Shown: positions 12,211-22,725 of the stretch, piece after piece
Numbering within the stretch: position 1 is the stretch's first letter
How the letters are laid out: every line of letters begins with the position of its first letter
Source: Perkinsus olseni
Lineage: Eukaryota > Perkinsozoa > Perkinsida > Perkinsidae
Assembly: GCA_013115135.1 (NCBI GenBank)
Contig: JABANP010000018.1
Location: 62,001-126,000 of the forward strand
DNA: 64,000 nucleotides
Direction: 5' to 3'
Translations under genes and position numbers: made by a program
Notes under the pieces: model-generated
Databases searched by the model: none
What the model was told of the DNA's origin: nothing
What the model saw: only the letters and a program-made list of their open reading frames with translations

Positions 12211-13903
12211 GTACTTTTCTTGCCACAATGAGCTCATAGTCATCGCCACGGTGTATGCCTGTCGATTTGTTGAGAACGTATGCATGCGCCATTGGAATTG
12301 GCGTATTATTGTTGCCGTAAGCGTCTTTTTGGCCTGTAAGGTAATACAGTGGGCTCGTTATCGTGAGGCCGCGGGTTCTATTCCCATGCTGGACATTTTC
12401 GCCCCACTTCCTTGTCTCAGGTGTGGGAAGACTATTGTCTTTTTCTCTCCAATCTGCAAGACTGTTTTATCTACCTTAGCAAGTGGGCATCAATTTCGTG
12501 GCGCGCGAAGATGAAAACTTCTATCAGATGCGGTCTGATTCAGCTCGGAGCCTATGGCGGCGGACCGCCACTGTACAGGCTCAAAAAGCTTGAGGCCTTC
12601 GCATTAGCCGATATACTTCAGTGGAATGTGAATATTCAGTCACACGAGTAAGCGAAAGGTCCCCGGTTCGAATCTCTGCACGTTCTATTCTCCCCTGTCG
12701 CAGATACTATGAATTTTATTTCTGCTTGGAGCAGAGCAGCATAGGGACTTTTCAGGGAAGTACTCGGAGCGTCGGCGGTCTCCGGAGACTATCTACTACA
12801 CCGGACGCGGTCGGTCATCGGGCTGCCTTCACGTTTGGTGTCCTCTGTGCCACGGAGCCCCTCGCATGGATAGTTGGGCTGTCATGCGTGAATTTCATAT
12901 TGCCCTCAGGACTCCGTTATATTAACAGCAAGTGGCGATGCTTTGGTAGTGTCCAATGTTGACCGGTGAGTATCGCACTCGGAAGATTCTCAGTCAGTGA
13001 ACCTTGTAGGCCACTAACTTTTTTTAGATCTTCTCGGTACTCAACACCCGGCACTACTCGGGACCCGTCAGCCCGCGTGTCGCCGGTATCTCTGCAGTCC
13101 CTGATGCTGCGTCGTCGAGGCAGTAGGTCGAGAGTAAGAAGAATCGTATTACTTCCCTTGGTCGTAAGAATGCATTACTCGCTCAGGTTTCGGCGGGTCA
13201 TAGGTTGGTAGTGCCAGATGAGTATCTTCGGCACGCATGCACAGAATCTATAGGCTGCGCAACTCGGCCGGTGAGTGTTTATCACCTCTATCTTCCACTA
13301 CTCCTCACACCTCGACAGGCGTTCTCGGCCTGTTGATCACGCGAGCCAATGGCTCGGAGCCATCATCAGTGCCCTGTGTTCTCCTCTTGAATGGTCTCAA
13401 AGTCGCATGAATCGAAGTTACTGATCTTCGTTTCTTCCTGAGAGCTTAGCGGGAAGATATGAAATTGATCCGCATCTCCTAGAAGAAGCCGACGCATTCG
13501 AGGCATGCTCTCGCTGCCAACGTTCTGCCGCCATCAAGTTCTTTGCGACCTGTCATTTCCAATTTCGGTTGAGCTCCGCTGTCTCATTCTCAGGTGCGCA
13601 AGTCCTGGGTGGACAGATGTCCTTCGCTATGTGACCCGACAGCAGCTGAGTTGCGACGCCGTTCGTTGGACAAGGGGAATCCTTTCGTAGGCAACTGGGG
13701 TAAGCCAAAAGTCCCGGGTTCGACCCCAGCAGCCTGTGTTTTCACCACATATCGTTGCGTATATCGAAGTCTTGTTCAGCTCATTCCCCGCCAGCCGAGC
13801 CTATGGTGTCTCTTCGAGTCCTCTCTACTAATGAGGGCATGGAGGCGTCGCCGAAGGCTAAGAGGAGCGTGGGGATGCTGCCTGGAAGAGCCGCTTGCTT
13901 GTA
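12211..13903 (+). CDS. Cyclin (cyclin Y / PHO80-like cyclin box)
   Basis: Regulatory partner of a cyclin-dependent kinase. The exon starting after TTTATTAG (12211) encodes NELIVIATVYACRFVEN and then WNWRIIVAVSVFLACK. Across the intron 12341-12420 it continues VWEDYCLFLSNL. This reproduces the cyclin-box core in which NWR..L.....LA.KVW.D is diagnostic. Further exons are separated by introns 12483-12527, 12621-12703 and 13687-13779. Downstream the protein becomes Ser/Arg- and Pro-rich (12,750-13,130) and ends in GRAACL at 13903, so the tail is long and probably disordered. The N-terminal exon or exons were not found. Joins between 12,780 and 13,590 are uncertain, so a second gene could start there. 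Three introns are tRNA-like. Confidence 0.72.
12341..12420 (+). repeat. tRNA-like intron (80 nt) in cyclin gene
   Basis: Exactly 80 nt, as in the coatomer intron at 5899-5978. It contains AATACAGTGGGCTCGTTA and then CCGCGGGTTCTATTCCCATG, a B-box-like arm with one mismatch. The splice is fixed by the cyclin motif LACK|VWEDYC. Confidence 0.6.
12483..12527 (+). repeat. 45-nt intron with AATTTCGTGGCGCGCGAAG motif
   Basis: GT-AG, a multiple of three, no in-frame stop. It carries the same near-palindromic word as introns in coatomer beta, LUC7 copy 2 and TXNDC9. Removal joins FIYLSK to CGLIQLGAYGGG. Confidence 0.6.
12621..12703 (+). repeat. tRNA-like intron (83 nt) in cyclin gene
   Basis: Contains GTCCCCGGTTCGAATCTC, a perfect B box, preceded by a CACACGAGTAAGCG segment, and ends CCTGTCGCAG. 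Confidence 0.5.
13687..13779 (+). repeat. tRNA-like intron (93 nt) in cyclin/downstream gene
   Basis: Donor GTAGGCAACTGGGG, then AGTCCCGGGTTCGACCCCAG (perfect B box with pairing T-stem), acceptor CTTGTTCAG. Removal joins SLDKGNPF to AHSPPAEPMVSLRV. Confidence 0.6.
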
Positions 13904-14446
13904 GATATGTTCGTACGACCGATACCACAACTTCCCGATTTCCCGCGCGAACGGGGCTCACCTCTGTTAGTTTGATGTATTGATTGTATGCGGAGCGGGA
14001 AACGATTTAGTGCCTGTCTGCTGGACTTCTTTCTGTCTCAATATGATTTGTTTTCACCGTGTAGAGTATCTTACGGTCGAGCGTGCTGGATACAAAAGAG
14101 GTTAGACCTGAGCCGATCCTGTACATACCCACAATCGCCCTTTGTAACGTCTCAGACTTTTCTTTAAATTCGATATAATTCTGTTCCAATTCAACTTTTC
14201 ACTTTCTATCACTCTCCCAGCCTCTTGCGTTCTCATGTACAGTCGCCCTCAATCAAACACTAGATGAGGCCGCAATGCCACGTGGCATAGCGGCCTCATT
14301 TTGGCGTGTTGAGTTTCCCCGTTACAGGCTGTGGGAGTGCTGGTTGGCGTGTTTCTTGGGGCCCTAGCTGTTCGGTGGTCCGCAGCGGATCTTAGGTTCA
14401 CTTCAGTTGTACGTATATTCCTTAACCTTACACTACTGTTACTAAC
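13904..14446. other. Intergenic with a long near-perfect palindrome
   Basis: Gap between the cyclin-locus stop and LUC7 copy 1. At 14264-14299 is a 36-nt palindrome whose only non-pairing position is an A opposite an A. It starts ATGAGGCCGC and has the centre ATGCCACGTGGCAT. No gene is seen. A 3' hairpin or terminator role for the upstream gene is possible but unproven. Confidence 0.6.
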
Positions 14447-16965
14447 ATGGAGGAGGCAAGGGCCTTGCTGGACCAGCTCATGGGTTGAGATAGGAACGTC
14501 TCAGCGGCGGAGAAAGTGAAAATTGAAGAGAAGAAGATTAATTGGATGACGCAGACCCGATATTGCCCTTATTTCTTGGTGGATTTCTGGTACTTTTAGG
14601 AGAGGGGTGTATGGTGACAGCAGTGGTGCGGAGGGTCTCAACTTGTCCTTCCCGCACTAAGTGAAAGCGCATCCTCACGTCTCGGGCTTGCGAGTGTCGT
14701 TGCTCACTGGGGCCTCAGTGGGTCTGCTCTCTTTCCCACTAGTAACTCTCAGTATGCGCAGTATGTGATGGCTCATTGGGGCCCAAGCACCGTAGTGTGG
14801 TTCGGTTCTATCCTCCATTAGTGACTCGTACCGCGATACCAATTTGGAGATGGTATCGAGCCTGCTCGTCTTGTACCGCTAGTTCTGTCCCTATTTTCGG
14901 GCTTGGATCATCCTCCTTCATGCCTGCTATCTTTGCTGTACCCACTAGCGTTATCCACCTTCTAGGAAGCCACTCAGACTCTGGTCCTGGCTCGTCGTTA
15001 TCCTAATGCCTCTCTCCTTGTTCAGCCCTCATGATCTCTTCGTCAACACGAAAGCGGATATGGGTCCGTGCAACAAGGAGCACTGCGAGTACACCAAGTC
15101 CCGCTTTGAGAAGTGGGAGGACTGTGCCGAGAAAAGGGCTGTTGTTGACAAGTACGGTCACCGATAGTCTAGTTTGCCGGCAGTTTGCTGATCGCGTCTC
15201 ATCAGACAATTTCTTGACTGCTTCCGTCACTCTCGTAGGCAAGACTATCTTCTTCCTCATTTCGACTGCGAGAGGGCCTCGGGATTTCAATTATACTGCT
15301 TTCCTTTTGCCGAGCATTTCTCCTGTTGGCTTCCTTCATGTCAGCCTTCGAGTTCCAACTTCTATTGTATCTTCTCGGTGGACGTTAACTTACGAACCTT
15401 GGACTCCACGATACTTCGAAAATCCCTTCCATCGAGTAGAGTAGTTCTTGTCCCACTCACCTTCCCTTCAGGTACTCCCGTGAACTACTCAGCTTCTTGG
15501 AGTATTTGGAGACACAATTAGCGCACAAGATAAGGAGGGGTAGTAAAGGATACTTCTCATGCAATTAAAACTACTCTCATACGCTCTCAATGAGAACCAT
15601 TGTGAGCGTTAGATATAGCAGACAAGTCTCAGTAGTCGCCTTTTTGAACGGTTATAGGGTCAGTCCCAATGCGTTTGCTCTCTGTTTTGGGCTCGGTGTT
15701 GTACGGACTTGGACCGCCGGATGACTTCTGAATTGTGGGCATCGATTTATTCACAGGTAAGGCTCGAGTGAGCGCAGAGATACCGGACATAGAAATACCT
15801 CCGCAGAATAAGGAGCAGATTGATGAGCTGAAGGTGAGTTGCCAAAGGAGTGGTATGTCGAGTGCGAGGTTATGATGTCAGGGACGTATACATGGGATTG
15901 TGAAGGAGGCCGAGGAGCTTGCCGAGAAGGGTCGCATTGCCGAATCAGAAAAGAGGATGGGGCAGGTTGGTCGGCTGCCTTCTGTCCGACCAGCAACCTC
16001 TTATCCAGGCTGAGCCGTTGAACTCGAAAATTCGCGAGTTGAGCGGGGAGAAGTACATGATGATGACCCGAACAGAATTCGTCTGTGACGTTTGCGGCGT
16101 CCTCGTCACGCTCAATGAGAATGACCCGAAGGCGAATGTGGAGAATCATGAGCACGCACGGTACGGAAGATATTTGATCATCGAGTTAGCTTCGTATTTG
16201 CCACGCTCGACCTAAGATTCTTCTCAGAGGCAAGCAGCATCAGGGCTGGGCTAAGATTCGGGAGACGATATCCATCCTTCGGGAGAAGTTCCTATCGAGC
16301 GGTCCTCCTCCGTCCTCTACCTCATCCTTGCCGCCGAAGGAAACTCCAGCGTCGGACGAACTACCGTAGGTGGCCGCGTCGCTCCGCTCGATACATCCTT
16401 CTGGATAGAATCTTTTTGACTTTGAGTAGGACATTGAAATCTGCCAGCGTGGCGAGTCTCCACCGCACTTCTTTACTCGGGTTCTCTCTTCGACAGCTAC
16501 AGCTTGCGCATGTCGTATTATAATTGCGGTTCGTACAGTGCTAGGCTATCGCTCTCTCGAAGCATGCGGATTACTTAACTTAGTTGCTTTGTGGAGCAGA
16601 GAGTTTGTGGATTAGGTCCACTCCCCCGCCTTCGGAAGCCTCGACCTCCTCTCGTCGTCACGGGTCTTCAACAGCCAGCGCAACGATATCACGAACGTCC
16701 GAGGAGTACACGAGCAAGGTGGAGGACTGGAGGGACTATCTTGCCAAGATGCGTAGGTCCCCGTTGTGGAACGTTCTTCACCGAACGCCCGTCGAAGGCA
16801 TTGTCGTATGTTATTCGATGGGCTGTTGCAGGTGCCCGACAGGAACGGAAGCATCGACACCATCACCATCGACACGAGGTGAAGGAACAGCGAGAGGACA
16901 GTCGAACTCGCAGTAGAAGTCGAAGCCGTGACGGCAGCGTCCGTGCTGAGCAGCAAGAGCAATGA
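14447..16965 (+). CDS. LUC7-like splicing factor, copy 1 (in-frame stop in exon 1)
   Basis: LUC7 proteins are U1 snRNP components that help choose 5' splice sites. Exon 1 (14447-14589) encodes MEEARALLDQLMG, then a TGA at codon 14, then an intact continuation to NWMTQTRYCPYFLVDF. The following exons are all open: CPHDLFVNTKADMG with the first CCCH-type finger (15019 on), ELLSFLEYLETQLAHKIRR, AEIPDIEIPPQNKEQIDELK, a KEAEELAEKGRIAESEK helix, the second C2H2 finger EFVCDVCGVLVTLNEND...NHEHAR, GKQHQGWAKIRE, a Pro/Ser linker and a His/Arg/Ser-rich end at 16965. Only the first exon is hit. It is a recent pseudogene, uses a downstream ATG (14,550 region), or contains a sequence error. Copy 2 lies 1.3 kb downstream. 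Confidence 0.85.
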
Positions 16966-18272
16966 TAACAGCAGTGTTAAGTTGGTTTCACCTTCATCCT
17001 CTCTAAGCCTTTACGCGTTTCCACGACGACCGTAACGCCTTGTGTTCAACTGCAACCCTACGCATGCGCCATTGGAATTGGCAACCCTACGGTGAGTTTT
17101 GTTCGACAGACCTGCCCTCCCGTGCCTAGAGTGCTCCCCTACAATTCGATATTATATTTAGAAGCAGTCGTGAGATAGATAGAGCTCTCCCGCCTCAGTT
17201 CCGCAAAGGGATATCTGAGCCGCGAAGTGAATATGAGCCTCAAGATAGTTTTCTGTCGTCGGCTTCAAGACCTTCAATTTGGGTGGTTGGCAAGTCGCGA
17301 GACCGAGGCTCCCGCAAGATAGTCACCGGAGCAGCCGGCTGGTCGTCATGGTTAATCTATGATCCTGCATCACAGTGTTGTCACTGACGCTGCAGTTGGT
17401 GGCAGGGATACTGAGCCAACGCCGGTCCTCTAGACCACGACCAGCCAGTTCACCTGAATGCGAGTTGTTGAATATCCCCTTAAAGTAGTCGTGATGGACT
17501 GAGACTACATGGTCGCTGTACATGGTAGGCTAACTATGGTTCAAAAGCACTTCTATTGGGCTACCACCATTGCTGCGGGGCAAGAGCCACCCGAAAATGA
17601 TTCTACCATCGCGATCTGCACGCATGCGGCTTGTAACTCGCTCGCCCAAAAATACTTTTCTGAATTTTCTTGTTTTTGGTCAAGACGCGCTCCGCCGCAT
17701 CGCATCAGTCAACTGGGAGTGTTGGGTGAGACTGTGGTGTAAATTAGCCCGAGACCCGAAGACCAGCAGACATCGCCAGGATGTCCAACACACTTCGGGC
17801 CAGCGGCCAATACAACACCGCAGTCACATTGCCTGGCACGCAAGCACACAGGCAATGTCTCCCAGATAACTAACCAAGGGTAAAGAAAATTTCTCGGAAC
17901 CGGCCCGGAAGACCTTCTCACGCCGGGTTCCGCTCCTTAACCACGAACGCAACATATCGTTGCTACCACTTTGGTCGATTACGGGGCGCGCGAATAGCTC
18001 GCGCACAAACGATGCTTGCTACGCTTGCTTGAACTTGCTCCAGGCAAAGCCCGGACCTTCACTCTAGGGCCTCGACTCCAAGGTAAAAGTGGATTAATGA
18101 GGGTAGTTGAATGCACTGTAATCATCCATTCACTTTGTAGTGAGCACGTGCGTATGCAGTCCTCTCAGACCGACACGCGACTCGAGCTCGCTGATAGCGT
18201 GAGAATTGGGAAAGATGTGGTATAACTTCCGACGGACGAGGGATCTTGAGCAGCCATATTATTTTCATTGAG
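16966..18272. other. Intergenic between the LUC7 copies
   Basis: No gene is supported. At 17052-17091 an 18-nt block CATGCGCCATTGGAATTG is bracketed by two copies of GCAACCCTACG. The same block with its edges also occurs inside the cyclin exon at 12282-12302. A hairpin with 10-bp arms and a 13-nt loop lies at 17826-17858. Confidence 0.5.
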
Positions 18273-20518
18273 ATGGAAGAAGCCCGAGCTCTCCTCGACC
18301 AGCTGATGGGTCGTGATCGCAACGCCACTGCGGCAGCCAAGTCCAAGTCGTCTGAGAGGAGGATAAACTGGTTAACGCAAGACCAGTATTGCCCCTATTA
18401 TCTCGTCGATTTCTGGTAGTAATAGTGCTGGTGGCAACAGTAGTAGTAGTGGTCCGTTATTTACCGTTATTCGAGGCGCGCACGTACCCTAGATAGATAG
18501 AAGCGCTTACTGACTGACTGGAGTAGTGGCGGTTGTAGTAGTAGCAGTTGTAGTAGTGGTGGTAGCAGTTGTGGCAGTAGTGCAGTAGTAGCAACAACAC
18601 GGGTATAAAGTATCACTTCGTACGACGTGTTTTTTCAGCCCTAATGAGCTCTTTGTGAACACCCGTGCGTACATGGGGTCCTGCGGGAAGGAACATTGTG
18701 AGTACACTAAATTCCGCTTCGACCAGATGGAGGATGGCAGAGAGAAGAGAGAGATAATCGACAGGTGGGCAGTAGCCACGGTTTCGTCGTAGGCGATGGG
18801 ATTGTGGTCATCAATGGCCTTCAGGTACGAACGTAAATTACTGAGCTATTGTGAGTACATGGAGACTCAGTTGGCGCAGAAGATCCGCAGAGGTAGGTGA
18901 CTCGCTGGGTAGTGGTGACTGGTCAAGAGGTGTTGTTGTGCAGGGAAGGCCCGAGTGACCACTGAGATACCGGACATCGAGGTGCCTGCTCAGAATAGGG
19001 AGAAAATTGAGGAGCTACGGGTACTAGGTGTAGATGTATCAGACCTGCGAGGGTTTTGACGTAGCTTGCTTCACCTTGGACTGGATGAGTGGCTGCCGTA
19101 TGGCGGGCTAGAAGCGATTCTGTCGATTATGTATGGGAATTTTGAACGAATATTGAATAATATTGGGAATATTGAACTTACCGGCTCAACGTGCCATGGT
19201 GGTTATTGTAGACCAGAATCAACGGCCTCGTGAAGGACGCGGAGAGCTTGGCTGAACGAGGTCGCCTGATGGAGTCCGAGAAGAAGATGTCACAGGTAGT
19301 AGTTGTCGTGAGCGCGGGGGGTAATTTCGCGGCGCGTGAAGTTACTCTGGTGCTCTCAGATCGAGCCACTGAATGAGAAGATTCGTGACTTGAGTGGTGA
19401 GAAGTACCTCCACATGACGCGGACCGAATTCGTTTGCGATGTTTGCGGCTGTCTCGTGACCCTCAACGAGAACGACACTCGCATCACGCTGGAAACGCAT
19501 GAGCATGCACGGTAGGTTCGGGCGAGTTTGAGACACAGAGATCAGCGCGTGATAGTGCGGGTGGAGGATCGCAGGAAGAAAAGCTTTTGCTGCTTCCTCA
19601 GTGGTGTTGTTGAGCCGGTCGCCGCGTTGCGGAGAGTCTCCATTCCATTCACAGGCATTTAGTACTGGCCGTCCTCCACAGTGAGGGGTGGATGATGCTC
19701 GCGCTTCTCACGCATTCTCGAATAATTCGTCTTTTACTCGACGTACGGTGGTTCATTGCAGTGGCAAACAGCACCAAGGTTGGGCCAAGATTAAGGAGAC
19801 GAGCAAGGCGTTGAGAGAGAAGTTCGCGTCGGGTAGAGGGCTGCCCCTGGCTCCACCTTCGAGGGAAGCGCCGCCGCCGGTTGAGAGACCTCCTATTGAG
19901 CGCAGGTGATACCGCCACGGCTTGGTTCACGGGGGCCTTTGCAATGATACGGCAGGTCGCCACCGCGCTCGGAGATGAAGAAGGTTGAGGAGAGTCCGAA
20001 GCCGAAAAACGGGCCCGAGTCTGAGCGGAAGTCGGAGGAGTATCAATCCAAGGTCGAAGATTGGAGGACTCACTTGTCGAAGATGCGTAGGTCTCCTTGG
20101 GGTTTGCTCGCTTGAGGTTACGTTTGATGTGGTATGTGTCGCCGCGAGAGGATCTTATTCTTCGTTGACTGATTGCAGCGTGGAGACACCGCGAGCATAT
20201 TCTGTGTGGAGAATAATAGAAAGAAATTATTCGGCAGTAGCCAGAATGAGTTGTAGCCGAATACTGTTAGCTCGAAGCAGACATGAGCAGGGCGATATTG
20301 TGAACACTGGGAGCGTGCAAGGTCATCAAAGGCAAAATAATGATTTTCGACATAGTCGTTGAGTGAATGAGTGTCCTGACGAATGTTTAGGTTCGAGGAA
20401 GTCGAAGCATCGGCATCATCATCATGATCATCACAGCGAGAAGGATCGCCATCACTCTCGCCAGCGCTCCCGATCTCGAGACAAGAGAGACGACCGCAGT
20501 GGCGGTAGTCGTGATTGA
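18273..20518 (+). CDS. LUC7-like splicing factor, copy 2 (intact)
   Basis: Exons about 18273-18415, 18639-18764, 18828-18891, 18953-19020, 19208-19295, 19360-19512, 19762-19906, 19951-20093 and 20391-20518 give an uninterrupted LUC7 protein. It has the start MEEARALLDQLMGRDR, the first finger centred on the exon 1/2 junction (YLVDF|CPNELFVNTR, with KEHCEYTK following), a coiled-coil region with an AESLAERGRLMESEKK helix, the second finger FVCDVCGCLVTLNENDT...THEHAR, then GKQHQGWAKIKE. The end is rich in His, Arg and Ser (HRHHHHDHH and RSRDKRDDRSG), typical of an RS tail. Exon lengths and intron phases match copy 1, so the pair arose by tandem duplication. One intron (19296-19359) carries the TTTCGCGGCGCG motif. 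Confidence 0.92.
18424..18600 (+). repeat. GTA/GTG trinucleotide-rich repeat in LUC7 copy 2 intron 1
   Basis: An impure run of GTA, GTG and GCA triplets fills most of the first intron. It is absent from the corresponding longer intron of copy 1, so it expanded after the duplication. Confidence 0.8.
19296..19359 (+). repeat. 64-nt intron with AATTTCGCGGCGCGTGAAG motif
   Basis: Homology-confirmed LUC7 intron between MSQ and IEPLNEKIRDLSGEKY. The motif at 19323-19341 matches the word found in the small introns of coatomer beta, cyclin and TXNDC9. Confidence 0.75.
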
Positions 20519-20910
20519 TGAAGTGGTGGGTGATGCTGGTGGTGATGCGTCTAATTTCTAAACATTTGAATGTTATGTCGAGACGATGGCTTTGCGTTGC
20601 ATCTGAGGTCACAGCTTGCACTGGCCATGTGCCTCGTGGCAAAGGGCGCCATTGGGAGAGGGCAGATTGAATGGAGCGGTCCGTGCGAGTTGAGCAACTC
20701 TCCTCATGAGAGGTTTCCGCACCCTTGGTGGATTTCTAGGATACGCAGGTCTCGGAAGGACCTTTCGAAAGAGGTCGCAGAAAGTGAACCTGAGATGACA
20801 ACCGTGTTTGAGCTCCCCTAGTATGCAGGTGGTGGCCGCCGGGTGTGACGATAGGAATTGCAGACTATCGTCAAACGCTCCTGGCAAAGTGGTTTGCTTA
20901 CCCCATAACC

Positions 20911-22185
20911 ATGCCACTTCCTGACCTCGATGTGGACCAGGAAGGGCAGCGGAACTTTTTCGTCGGACGCAACTCAGAAGGCTTCTGGGAGTGTGGTCTG
21001 TGCCACGTGAGATCTAGCCTCGCTCAATGAAATTTTAGTTTTCTGGTTTTTCTATCAGATAAGCGTCTGTTATGAGGGCATGTTGGAGGGCCACTTGCAA
21101 GGCAAGCAGCACGCTAAAAACCTCCGAAACTCTTCTTGGGAAGGGTCTGTGGGAACCGGTGAGTTGCTACAGCTGACTCGTGATGACCTATCCGTCCTCT
21201 TACTTCCCTCGCCTCCGTCCTTAACCGTAGTTCCCTCACCCTACCGATGACTTACAATGGCCTTCTCACTTTTTCTTTCCTCAGTCCCAGTTCATACTAG
21301 CAGTAACATCTCAACGCCTTCGTTTTCGTCCCCCTCTACCACCAGCCTCGAGCCAGCATCACAAATGTTGTCTTGGCGCAACGATCCACAGTATACAGGC
21401 TACAGAGAGTTCCCCGGAGCAATGCAGTCATCAGTTCTATCCTGGTAGTAGAAGGGGCTGCTCACCCTTACCGCTTCCGCGGGGGAATTCTTCGAGCGCC
21501 GGCGCGCGACACGTCTGTCGCTGCGAGTGACTGTCGATGAGTCCTGTTCCTCGGCAGATGGTGAGACTCTCACGTCCTCGTCTGTCATACCGCCGCTCGG
21601 GTGAGCGTCCGGGAACGGTCTGGGGGAGAGGCACCAGCGATGGATGAAGGGTGGGATACGGTAGGTCGCGGATGGTCTCCTGGGAGAAGCTGATTCTCTC
21701 TCGCTCGCCTCCTGCGGAAGCATCATTCGTTTGCTCGATTGCCGATGGATCCAGTTTGCATCAGCTGCTATTGAAGTCCTGTGCGGCGTCGCAGCCATGG
21801 TGGGTGTTGTTTAGGTTTGCAGGCTCTGCGACGCCCAGTTGGGTGATTGGTTCCAATGGGCGCAGCACATGCAGGGTCGGAAACACAGGGATAACGTCAG
21901 GGCTTCGAGGTGGTCGTACGCTCAGTTTTGGCAGCGCTTAACAGCCGGCAAGGTGAGATGACCTCTTCGTGACTGGAAGTGATGACCGGATGAGTCGGGC
22001 ATGATGGCCGAATCCTCGGGTGTTCCTTGTAGTTCCCTTATTACTATGAGCACCTAACTGGTATATGGTGCCTTGACCCTCCGATGGACCCTTTCCCGAG
22101 TGACGATGTCTTTGTCGAGAACCTCAGGCAGAATAAGAAGATTCATGAACTGAGCAAGGGTGGGGAAGGGAAGGTCTACCCATAA
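20911..22185 (+). pseudogene. Double U1-type zinc-finger protein, copy A (frame-broken)
   Basis: First of three paralogues. Exon 1 (20911-21006) begins MPLPDLDVDQEG and ends CGLCH. Exon 2 (21059-21158) completes a C-x2-C-x12-H-x5-H finger. Another exon (about 21858-21957) holds the second finger, CRLCDAQLGDWFQWAQHMQG, and the last exon starts FPYYYEHLTGIW and ends at 22185. Relative to copies B and C there is one extra base near 21414-21420 (the EQC...QFY segment falls out of frame), a stop near 21600 and another single-base slip near 21625. Three independent breaks make a pseudogene likely, although the fingers themselves are intact. Such fingers (matrin/U1-C type) usually bind structured RNA. 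Confidence 0.75.
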
Positions 22186-22725
22186 GCTGCTCATCACCCA
22201 TTCCGTTCAATTCAGATCGTAGCCATGAGGAGGCGATGGAGTCCCTAGGCCCTGGTCGTGTCGGCTCATGGGCGTGAATCCCTTCGCTTGCGTTAAACGC
22301 AGCAGCTTCACCTTCACCGCCGCTGAGAATCAGAGTGTTTTGTGACGTTTCGAATACTTTAGTAGTTCTGCGATTTTGAGTTCGAGTTCGGAAAGACAGG
22401 AAGTGCAGTTCTGGTATAGGTTTCGCAGCTCCTTGCCTGCACCGTGAACAGGACATCATTTTCCGACCGCTTCTAAGATTTGTCGTAACGACCACGGACA
22501 CTTGATTCTAATTTCGGGTGATCGATATTTCTCCTAGTCGATTTCCTATTTTTCATTTTCAAGTCAATTTCCGATTTCCGGTGCTCGCTCAAAAGGACGA
22601 TGTGAGGCTGTTATGGCGAATCGTGGAGTTGTTCGGGCGATGGTGTAGTATCCGAGCTCGCCCGTTGTCACGGGGTAGAACCTTTTCCGTATCCGATGCT
22701 CCTCCCGTGAGACCTCCTCTGGACC
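22186..22725. other. Intergenic
   Basis: Gap between zinc-finger copy A and the methyltransferase. No coding signal stands out on either strand. Confidence 0.4.

Noticed and set aside
11888..12292. 134-codon minus frame with a protein-like beginning
   Set aside because: It runs antisense through the cyclin-box exon, whose plus-strand motif (NWR...LACK|VWED) is far more convincing.
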